The notes beneath the pieces were generated by a model. It was not told the origin of the DNA. It worked only from the letters and a program-made list of their open reading frames with translations, and made no database searches. This document shows positions 11,128-21,186 of a stretch of DNA of 64,000 nucleotides, piece by piece. The position numbers were made by a program, and so were the translations under genes. The DNA comes from Zoroaster sp. YZ-2022 (taxonomy: Eukaryota > Echinodermata > Asteroidea > Forcipulatida > Zoroasteridae): contig CM055828.1 of the NCBI GenBank assembly GCA_029582265.1, positions 35,809,072 to 35,873,071 of the forward strand. Direction: 5' to 3'. The first letter of the stretch is position 1. The number at the start of each line of letters is the position of its first letter.

Positions 11128-12394
11128 TTAATACAACAACCAGGAATTTTGTGATATGTGCTTTCTATTATTATTTATTTGGCATAAAAACACAACAAAT
11201 ATAAGACAGTATACAAAACGGAACATTACCAGTGGTACATGTACATGCCAGGGCATGAAAAAGTTAACTAATTAACCGTGGCCCAGGGACCTTCATACCC
11301 AGAACCACATCTACATGTATGTCTCAACTTATTGCCAGTGCATTATTACCATAATGATACATGAGAAGACTAGCCCAAATAAGGACTCCGTCTCCGTATG
11401 CACCAAAACCAAAACGGAGTCCTATCCACAGGAGTCCTATCCACAGGGGGTCAGCCGCACAGAAAATTTCTTTCATGACATTGTTTAAATCTTACCTGTA
11501 TGGGGAGGCTGAAACTCTGTACTAAACTTCCATGAACAACTACTGTACATGTACATGTATAATGACAAGAGCTAAGGTTTGAATTTCAAAATATCATTTT
11601 ACTATGTAAGTCATTTTATTGAAAGCAAATCCAGATGTAACGTTGAAGAAATCCTTGAGTTTCGATGGTTGTTCGTCATTTCAAAGTCCATTTAGCGTAC
11701 GCGCATGTAGTGACAAAACAGCTGCATATGTGCAGTACGAGTAAAATATTCCACGCAGCACGTTTTATGTGTGCTCGTCACGCTCGTATGTACGCTGACG
11801 TACCTGTGCCGATACTGGCGTATTTTTGTTGTAACGCTCAAGTGATGAACAGCCATCAAACTAAAGTAATTCTTTAACGTTAAATCTTATTTTATTCATT
11901 AAAAACACGTAGTGAAACTAATATTTTGAGATGCATTGTATTTGGTCATGGGATTCTACTGCAGAGTTTCAGCAACTTCACACAGGTAAAAATTAAGAAA
12001 TTTATGAATTTACACAAAATAATTTTTTCTGTATTAGCAATTATTGCATTAAATCCTGGATGTCACCGTAGTACACAAAGGTGAAAGACCAACCTGGGCT
12101 AATGAGAAGACAGTTATTAACATGTAAATCAAATTAATCCAAAGAAAATTTCACATACGTCTATGAATAAATTACTTCGGTTATTCACCAGCAACATACC
12201 GGAAATATCAGAATGACTGTGAAAGCACAGGCCATAAATATTCCCCTATACTCTCGAACAAACTCCCCCAGGAAATCTGCCATTTTCATGTAAATACACT
12301 ATACATGTAAAGCTCATAATTTAGTTTTTTTTCTTTTGAAAAGCACACATTGATGTCACTTTATAACAACCCTTCTGTTGCTGTTATTACATGA

Positions 12395-12465
12395 TTATTC
12401 TATACACGCTACACTGTACACGCTACACTGTACACGCTACACGCTGTACACGCTACACTGTAGAT
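12395..12465. repeat. ACACGCTACACTGT tandem repeat
   Basis: About four and a half copies of a 14-15-bp unit, with one copy expanded by ACGCT. Confidence 0.85.
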
Positions 12466-14169
12466 GTATATGTAGTACATTGTTCAGGAACAGGTACAAT
12501 GAAGTACATGTACCATACATACATGTACAGTATGCCTATATAATGAACATAGAATATTTCGCAAATTTATGAAAGATCACCATTCACATTTCGCTGTATG
12601 ATATTGTGTGCTTTGTTATCAACTGATCTACATAGACAATGCATCTGGTGTCATATTTGTAGTATTTTGATAATAAGGGAAAAATATATTATTAGGCATA
12701 TTATTAATGCAAAACATCTTGTGCTTTCACAATGTGTAACATGGAAAGAGGCCTACACACTGTACATCTCTCATTAACAATACAGAAAACACTTCAAATC
12801 AAGTTTGCCATTTATACACTGTACATGTACAACAAATGCATACAGAGAACACTACACTGTCACAATATTTCAGCTATAATCTTCCGCTATTTGAATCTCA
12901 TAATTGTACCACCTGGTCTTCGTAGCTAAGGTGTAAACAAAACCAAGGTCTTTTTTCTTTTCTTTTTTTTTTTTTTTTTGAGGTTGACGAGTGAAGTGAA
13001 ATGTGGATGTGGAACCTTGATGACAACACAAATTAATTATCTGCGTGTTACATTCCTATTGGACAAAGCTGATGGCGTCACATTACATTCGGTAGAATTT
13101 TCCAAATCTAAAACAAACAAAATTAATAAAATGGCAAGAGTGAACAAGAATTATAAGTTCCATTTTAATTAATTGAAATTGCAAAACACAGTTTACATTA
13201 AATACATGTTGTGTCACTATCTCAGCACCCTATACATGGACTGTATGTAGGCAATTCTCCCATTATGTTTCATTTGTTTTTTTGGCAAAAAGTCTTCCTT
13301 GGAAGAAAACAATATCTGTTTCATTTGATTTCTCCCCAAATTCTCAGGTTGTTTTTGCCTGTGAGGTTCATGTTTTCTTCATTTCTAAATCTTATCAGGA
13401 AGGCATCTCTTTCATAATCTCACCCAATGAACAAAAAACAACTCTGGCTAATGTGATGTGAAGGGTTGATCTAAATAATCAATCCTGGAAATAAATTCTT
13501 CATATTGCCTTTCTGTCCGTCAGGTTTGTCCCCAGAATGTGAAGATACTCAAGTTCCCTGTTCTTCTCCTTGACAATGGGAGAGAACCCTCCTTGAAACT
13601 GAGTGGGTGGAGGTAGAACTAAAGCAATGATTGTCTGTCTTCCCAGGAAGGGTACTTCTTGGACTGTACTTCCCTCGTCTCTTTATTTTGGTCATTGTCC
13701 TGAGCCATATCACATACATGTCATTGCCCGAGGAACTCTGTAAAGAGTTAGGAAGCGCGAAAAGTTTTCAATTATGTACGATTCACTGGTGAAGAATTTC
13801 CTTCAAAACGGCATTGTGTTGGGTTTCTTAAATTTTTCTTCAGCTGGGACAAAATTTCATTAAACGCAGTGTACAGTCACTCGTATAAAATGTTACCAGT
13901 GCAACTCAGACTTGTTAATTCCGCTGTGATTAACATTTGAATACTTAATGGATAGTTTAATAATAGCTGTCAATAGTTAAATGACGCTTTTATAACGAAA
14001 TAGATATTTTTTTTCAAGTCCTGAAAATATTAGTGCATAAATTACAGTACATGTACACACAATGTAGATACACAACACAATAGATGTGAAGAACCGGAGG
14101 TATGCGATGAACTGTACTTACACATGTACACCCACGTACCTTGACGTGTGCAGTGTAGTATGCACCAGG

Positions 14170-14655
14170 TTTTATTTATTTATTTATGTAATATTTTATT
14201 TATTTAATATTTTATTTATTTATTGATTTAATATTTTATTTATTTATTGATTTAATATTTTATTGATTTATTTATTTGATATTTTATTTATTTATTTATT
14301 TAATATTTTATTTATTTATTTATTTAATATTTTATTTATTTATTTAATATTTTATTTATTTATTTATTTAATATTTTATTTATTTATTTATTTGATATTT
14401 TATTTATTTATTTATTTAATATTTTATTTATTTATTTAATATTTTATTTATTTATTTATTTAATATTTTATTTATTTATTTGATATTTTATTTATTTATT
14501 TATTTAATATTTTATTTATTTATTTATTTAATATTTTATTTATTTATTTATTTTATATTTATTTATTTATTTATTTGATATTTATTTATTTATTTATTTG
14601 ATATTTTATTTATTTATTTATTTGATATTTTATTTATTTATTTATTTAATATTTT
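14170..14655. repeat. AT-only satellite (TTTA)n with ATATTT punctuation
   Basis: About 490 bp contains only A and T apart from scattered G in TTGA. Blocks of TTTATTTATTTA are broken at fairly regular intervals by AATATTTTA. On the sense RNA it would be a long row of UUAUUUA motifs. Confidence 0.95.
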
Positions 14656-14945
14656 GTGGATATATGTGTGATACTCGGGATTTGAGGCCCAAATAAATGA
14701 TGAGGAAGACAGCTTTCTAAGGTGTTGGCCGCCATCTTGCGGCTGCACCTTTTTATGGAATAAGTGGCTAAGACGGAATAAAACGTATGAAAAATAACAA
14801 GGGAAACTTGGTTTGAACCTTCATTAAATGCATAAGACATTGATTGCAAATTATAAACCAAAACTAGAGGTATTGGATACAATTTAAACATTTTTGAATC
14901 CGGGCTCAAAATATTATACTATGTTGGAAAATACAGACTCCGGTA

Positions 14946-15498
14946 TTAATAATAATGTATAATGTATAGATTTATATAGCGCACGTATCCACCAACTAAG
15001 TGGCGCTCAAGGCGCATTATATCACTATCCCTGCTCATAAGGCTCATAAGGCTCATAAATCATTCCTGAAACCATCTCAGCTCCCTGGGGAGTATACAGC
15101 TCAATTGCTGCCATTTCTAGCGCATAGAGAGCAAACCATCTCTGCCTTCACAGGTACCCATTTAACCCCTGGGTGGAGAGAAGCAATCATGGTTAAGTGT
15201 CTTGCTCAAGGACACAGGTGTCACGGCCGGGGCTCGAACCCACACTCTGCTGCTGGCAACACCAGAACTTGAGTTCAGTGCGCTAGACCACTCGGCCACG
15301 ACAATCCACTTTTCGTGCATTATACAACACACGGGACCTACGGCTTTACGTCCCATCCGAAGGACGAAGCAATTATGGTTAAGTACCTTGCTCAAGGATA
15401 CAAGTGTCACGACCGGGGCTCGAACCCACACCCTGCTGCTGGCAACACCAGAACTTGAGTTCGGTGCGCTAGACCGCTCGGCCACGACACTCCACTTT
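14946..15498 (-). mobile_element. tRNA-Leu-derived SINE with duplicated head
   Basis: This is an inverse-orientation copy of the family at 9361. The tail side is at 14946 (AATAATGTATAATG), the body includes TATATAGCGCACGTATCCACC and CTCCCTGGGGAGTATACAGC, and the tRNA-like head occurs twice, at about 15170-15305 and 15360-15495, each with GCTCGAACCCACAC and AACTTGAGTT. Two pol III promoter heads in one element is unusual. Confidence 0.85.
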
Positions 15499-16689
15499 TC
15501 TTAAATGGAATATTTACAGTAAAGTGTTTAGTGAAAATACACTCGGTAAGTATAATATGCAATATTAAAGAGATAAAATAAAGAAATTACCTGTGAATAA
15601 GACGAAGAAAGTATAATATGTTGATTCGTCTCTGACGGAAAAATGGGTTGTGAGCAGGACGTAGTCGTTGGTAGCAGTTTGAATATTAATGAGATTTGGC
15701 AGATGAATATTAGACATGAATAGTTAAATTTAAAAAATAGATCCTTATTTAAACACGACAAGAATTATAGACAGAAAAAATAGTGGGGGGCATTACTTTA
15801 CCACTGTCACATATATATTACGTGTTTTTTTTTAAATTTGTTAGTGAAGGGGTGACAAATTATACAAGATCTCCAAGATAATTTTTCTAAGCTAGAGAAA
15901 TTGTTCACATTTTCTATCATAAGGCATGTGAGTACATGTACAGTGTTGTGCCACTATAACATTATGTACGGTCCATACAAAATGTTACCTTATAGTGATT
16001 TGTGGCATTAATGTTACAAACTAATTTAATTTCATTTATTATTTCACAGGGCAGAAACAATCGCAAACACAATGGTAAAAAAACAATTAGAGAAAAATAT
16101 AAAATACATATACATGATGAACATAAGGTAAACATGACAAAATGTTGCAGCACCCCTGTAGGATTACCAATGCGAACCAAATCACAATCTATTGGCTCTC
16201 CATAATGCTGCCAAACATAATCAAACAATATAATCAAAATATAATATAAAAAGCCAAATACAAATCAATCCAAGGGATTAAAAACAAGTACAAACAAAAC
16301 TTCATGAGATCATGTGCCCAGAGCACAACCTACTGCCTTAACACATGGCTGTGTATTTACGATACTGTCATCATGTTATTCCTTAGGCACATGTCACCAT
16401 CCTGTACATGTATCAGTCTACAGCCTTATTCTTATTTCTAGAGACTCAGTATAAACAAAGAAATTGAAATAACAGAACCAGTGTGTGTAGTGTGATATCT
16501 TATGTACTTGTACCAGTGGTTAAAGGGACAATATCGTCATGATCAACGGGGCATGGAATTGGAGTGCTACATGTGTTGTTTTAGATTTAAACTCGGTGAC
16601 TGAAAATAACACCCACATGATAAGGACATATTACTGTTGCTGCTGCATAAATAAGCCAGTAATTTTCAGTCGCTGTGATCATCTTAAAC

Positions 16690-17011
16690 TATACATAACA
16701 GCAAAAGAAACGTCACCCCCTAAATTTGGATAAGTCTGAGAACGTGTTTAGCTTATGTGTCCTCGGACGTCATGCATGACGAATTTTGAGGTCAACCAAA
16801 TTTGCCACATTGTGTACGTGTTACACTCCATACTCATAATATTCTTCATTAACCCAAACTCCCTAAGCATTGTTACTGAACAATAAAAATCCTTCAAAAT
16901 CCTCCAACTGCTTTTGTTGTCTAGGGAGTTAGGGTTAAACAAATTATATTAATTATAAAATGAAAATAATAAATATTTTTAGGGGTGACGTTTCTTTTGC
17001 TGTTATGTATA
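16690..17011. mobile_element. nested element with TATACATAACAGCAAAAG termini
   Basis: The ends match as inverted repeats over about 30 bp: TATACATAACAGCAAAAGAA rightwards from 16690 and its complement, ending CTTTTGCTGTTATGTATA at 17011. It interrupts the family-3 element where copies 35255 and 61460 are continuous. Confidence 0.8.
16853..16934. mobile_element. 82-bp TTAA-target MITE, third nesting level
   Basis: TTAA (16849-16852), then CCCAAACTCCCTA; it ends TAGGGAGTTAGGG, then TTAA (16935-16938). It has only a short unique centre (CCTTCAAAATCCTCC) and looks like an internally deleted family-2 element. Confidence 0.82.
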
Positions 17012-17342
17012 CATAACTGTAGGACACTGATTCCATGCCCTGTTGATAGTCTGCTCGGATCGTGACAATATGGTCCCTTTAAAGCCCCATTGTTATTCTT
17101 GAATAACATAAATGATCACATTATATGAAACTTACTTGGTGTCAAGTTCATGAAGGTATCAAACATCCCTTGAAATATTTCTGTCTGAGATGTTATCATT
17201 TACGGTATGTCCGTTAATTTGAATTCTTCCGGAGACGTTAATTCAATTCCATGATGGAATGAATACAAAAATCTGAATGTATTTTCGCAATGAAATAAGC
17301 TGAAAGTTCCACAGGATGGGTTATATACATTGTATCTCTTAA

Positions 17343-17709
17343 CCCTCCTACTGTTTGACCATTTGAAACCATTCAAAATTTCCACTTACCAAAATGCCCA
17401 TTGGTTTTGTACACACATGGTGATACCATTTGAACAGTGTTGGTAGCAAGCTTTACTACCATTCAAATCCATTCAAATGCATAGAGGGTCCATTGATTCA
17501 CCACTTAGAAGTATCCAAACAAGGTTTTGCATTAGCTGTACTACCATTTGGAAAGATCCAAACAAGGTTTTGTATTAGCTGACCTACCATTCAAAACCAT
17601 TTGGGGGAATCAATACTGTACACAGTTATTTCACCATTCAAAACCACAAAAGCGAATGGTTTCAAATGGTGGATCAACTTGTATGAAAAAGGTACCAGAA
17701 GTAGGAGGG
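17343..17709. mobile_element. TTAA-target MITE, family 1, in a family-B repeat
   Basis: TTAA (17339-17342), then CCCTCCTACT; it ends AGTAGGAGGG, then TTAA (17710-17713). The interior has many CCATTCAAA and CCATTTGAA motifs, an internally repetitive foldback-prone sequence. Flanks TGTATCTC and TTCTTATAAAG are joined, without insert, at about 32644-32662 in another copy of the host repeat. Confidence 0.88.
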
Positions 17710-18365
17710 TTAATTCTTATAAAGTATGCATAATTTGACATTTTACCAAAAGTGTAAGATATTTTTAAGAATTTGTTCTTAAAAACATTGCATGTTTGCA
17801 TGTTTTCATGTTTTCATGCTTGCATGCACTCTACATGTATAGATTTATTTTGTATGTGTACATATTAGACATCAGAATTACTTGTTCACTTTCCGCACAT
17901 CCTGTACCTATGCTGTGTCTAATGCACATGTCAACATTCAGATGTGTCAATCGCACTTGTAAGCAGCATTATTAACACAGATTGATTTATTGTACAGGCA
18001 GTCATGTGAATTCATATACCTAAGTGGAATACAGGAGTCAATGCACTGTCAGTGGTATGAATGAACATGGTTTGTAAGCGCATTTAGGATGCTATTTGCA
18101 CTGAATTACAAGGTGAATAAACAATCAGGTTCCTGACAGATTCTCCCACTTGAAGAGGGTCCATGTTATTTATTTTTTTTAAATTACAAATTTCAGCATT
18201 TGCTGATCCTCTCGGAAGAGTTTGTTAAAATAAATAGAGTAGAATATTCAGATTAATTTGAACCCAGTTCACCCTTTTTGAAACCATTTGCACTCTATTT
18301 TTAATCACCCAGTTGCGCTTTGTATTTAACTTTGTTGCACTCCTTAATAGAATGTAGAACTTGAC

Positions 18366-18790
18366 ACTCTTTTTGAACCATGTACAAGTAGGACACCCCC
18401 TTCGAACCCTGTAAGACACCTTGTTGAACCCCATTGAACCATGGAGGACCCTTGTAGGATATCTTTTTGAACCCTTCAGGACACCTTTTTTAAACCCTGT
18501 AGGACACCTTTTTTAAACCCTGTAGGACACATTTTTTAAACCCTGTAGGACACCTTTTTTAAACCCTGTAGGACACCTTTTTAAACCCTGTAGGACACAC
18601 TTTGAATTCCATAGGAAACCCTTTTAAACCTCATCAAAGGACACCTTTTTGATCCCTGTGGGAAACCCTTTTTTAACCACACATACATGTACGACACCCC
18701 ATAGACACCCTTTGAACCCAGGCTGTATCCTTTGAACCCCCGAGGACACATACCCTTTGATCCGAGTTGCACCCTTTAAAACCCAGCATG
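18366..18790. repeat. degenerate 23-24-bp minisatellite (CCCTGTAGGACACCTTTTTT)
   Basis: The core at about 18470-18605 has near-identical copies of CCCTGTAGGACACCTTTTTT followed by AAA, and more diverged copies extend on both sides. It yields repetitive minus-strand ORFs that are not genes. Confidence 0.85.
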
Positions 18791-19173
18791 GTTCCATCAA
18801 CGGGTATTTTCAGCATTAAAACACCTGAACAAAGTAGACACCTGCTCTGGGCAGTCTCTGACATCTAGAAATGTGTAAAACAGTTATTGCCACTATACTG
18901 AACATCATTAGGTCCAAGTTACATGTAGAATTGTGTAAGTAGAGGATAGTCCATGCATTATCATGTTGATAGGGTACTACAGTTAAGGTCATTTGTGAAT
19001 CAGCATTTAGGAGATGTCTGAAGTGAAGCACAGACTTCTTTTTCCTTAAATCATTTCAGCTCCCAGAAAGCCAGATAGGTAATCATGAACTGTTAGCTAA
19101 TCAAACACACTGTCTTGACCATCACAGGTATCTCTTTACTCCTGGGTGGAGAGATGTATGCCTAGGCACAGAT

Positions 19174-19234
19174 CGGGGGTGGGGGGGGGGGGGGGGTGGG
19201 TATTGGGGGTATTGGGGAGGTATTGGGGAGAGGG
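19174..19234 (+). repeat. G-run cluster, potential quadruplex
   Basis: Runs of 5, 16, 3, 5, 4 and 4 G, separated by one to six bases, stand on the sense strand of the intron. Confidence 0.85.
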
Positions 19235-19326
19235 AAACATGAGCAAAAAGGGGAAAACACTGCTAAAAAAGAGGAAACACATAATAAAGAAAACGAGAAC
19301 CACAACCATCATTGGAACCCATTTAA

Positions 19327-19628
19327 CCCCAACTCCCTAGTCCCATTTGCTTACACATAACCTGAATCCTCCAAAATCCTTCAGTAGTAAAGCATGCACA
19401 TGACATGTATGCACACATGCGTTTCTAATCTGTGATACATGTACATGGCCTGGGACCCTCCCTGCATGCATGGAGCAATAAACAGTGTCCACTGACCCAA
19501 GCACTGACCTTGCAATCAATACAACAAACATGGATGTACATGTACCATGGAAAGGCAAGTATGCCTAATAACCTCAATCCTCCAAAATTCTTCACTTCAG
19601 CAAAGAGGATTTGGGAGGATTTGTTAGG
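19327..19628. mobile_element. TTAA-target MITE, family 2
   Basis: TTAA (19323-19326), then CCCCAACTCCCTAG. The interior nearly matches 4456-4784 (CACATAACCTGAATCCTCC; ATGGATGTACATGTACCATG). The right end is decayed (GTTAGGGATAA), so this is an older copy. Confidence 0.8.
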
Positions 19629-20712
19629 GATAATGAGGAACCAGCCTAGCTGGGGCTTCCCACAAAGGTGCCTTACTCTGCCTTACTCTGGGACATGACT
19701 AAATCCAAGTTGACTGGCAAGTTGACTGGCGAGTTGACTATCGAGTACCTGTACTTTAAGACTTCTATCTTGCAGTTCCATAATGCATCACACACCCCCC
19801 CCCCCTCAGTTTTGTCACCCCAGTGAAATGTGTCCATTCACAGGTACTTGTGTTAGCTTGTTACTGTTAAGCTGCCAGACTCAATTAGTCCAGAGTGACT
19901 GGTCAACACCCATCTCTTGTTGAAGTGTCTCATCCTCTGCACAGATATGTTAATGGAAGGAACAGCAAAGAAATTTATCTCTGAACACCCTATAACTTGA
20001 CGGTCCAAATCAAGATTTTTGGGTGGATATTTATGATAATAACATTATGTACCTAAATCATGTACACGTATCTTGTATTTAACCATTCATTTTTTCCCCA
20101 TGAAACTACAGTAACTCTTTAATACGTACCTGTACCGTACATGTGTTCCAGTGACAATTGAAAGAAACTATGCAGAAATGTGTGAAAAATTAAATGTTAA
20201 TTTTTGATATTTTTTTGTAATGATATAACCACGACGTCATGCAACTCATAAATACACATTTCTTAAAAACGTAACATGTGCATGTGTAATTATGTAGCAA
20301 ACCTATTGATCAACAATCCAACATCGGAGTGTTTGTGTTTATTTTGTTTAATTTGTTGTGACTGTTGGGGAGAGTTTAAGGATATGTGGTTACAATGTTT
20401 AGGGACAACCATCATTCTGTGGATTAAATTGTTCTTCACTTGTTTACTGTTTGCTTGGGCAAGCTAGACTTAATCCAAGCATCATCATGGGAAGAGGAAG
20501 GTGCAGCCATTTTTCTATGGTGTTCAGCTGTGAAATATCTCCGTATGATCAAGTATTTTATGTCACCGGGCAAGCCCTTGATGAAAAGAGCATCTGTCTG
20601 GCGCCATCTTGAAATGTCAATGTGTTCACATGTCAATTTGTTAATGTGCGCACGTACTGTATTGCGATGTCATTTTAAGAAGATTTTGTTGTTGTTTTTG
20701 TCTATGTTTCAG

Positions 20713-20795
20713 GTTGTTGTTTTGTGACTTACTACACGCGTCAGGCAGCCATTGAAGCACAGAAAAAGCTACATAATGTCCACAGGATGCCCCTT
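20713..20795 (+). CDS. CELF1/2: CELF exon: second half of RRM1
   Basis: This 83-nt exon sits between a TTTCAG acceptor and a CTT|GTAAGT donor. It enters in phase 1 (a G from the missing exon plus GT makes Gly) and leaves in phase 0. It encodes [17 protein letters not shown] then [19 protein letters not shown] is the RNP1 core strand of RRM1 and the rest is its second helix. The 83-nt size matches, from memory, the equivalent vertebrate exon. The preceding exons carrying MFVGQ-like RNP2 and the NVLRD strand were looked for upstream by eye and not found. Confidence 0.93.
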
Positions 20796-21153
20796 GTAAG
20801 TAAACCAACAAATAAGCAGCCATCTTGGTCATGTCCCCAGACTTCATACCATTATGAAGTAGGTAATCACATTACAGGCACCAGCCTATTTTTGGACATT
20901 AACCTCATTCTGATTCTCATAGACATGGTGTGTTGGCGGATCAAGATGGCTGTTAAGTAACAACGGTCTTTTGTCAGTTGTTTTGTCAGTGTGAATTTGT
21001 GTTTGGCATAATTGTTGTCACTTTGTTTAATGTCTATAAGAGGGGGCCAAAAGTCCAATGAAGTTATCATGAGATTTCCCAAAAAAGATACATACCCTCA
21101 ATATCCCCTCCTGCCCTGCTTCCTTTCCCTAGTAAAAGGACTGGGCGACCTAG

Positions 21154-21186
<33 letters not shown>

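Larger units (their letters stand above)
16524..17078. mobile_element. TTAA-target MITE, family 3, with two nested insertions
   Basis: TTAA (16520-16523), then AGGGACAATATCGTCA; it ends TGACAATATGGTCCCT, then TTAA (17079-17082). Inside it is another inverted-repeat element (16690-17011), which in turn contains a short TTAA element (16853-16934). Confidence 0.88.
1..20712 (+). other. large upstream intron of the CELF gene (partial)
   Basis: No exon was recognised here. The exon at 20713 needs at least one upstream partner carrying the first half of RRM1, and no MFVGQ-like or VLRD-like exon with splice borders was seen by eye. Everything positively identified is repetitive and listed separately. 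Stretches such as 1500-2700, 4800-7070, 11130-12390, 12930-14170, 15500-16510 and 17850-18360 show no feature beyond simple AT-rich DNA. Confidence 0.65.

Noticed and set aside
15162..15485. 107-residue minus-strand ORF with repeated ERSSAPNSSSGVASS-like sequence
   Set aside because: It is a translation of the duplicated tRNA-like heads of a SINE.
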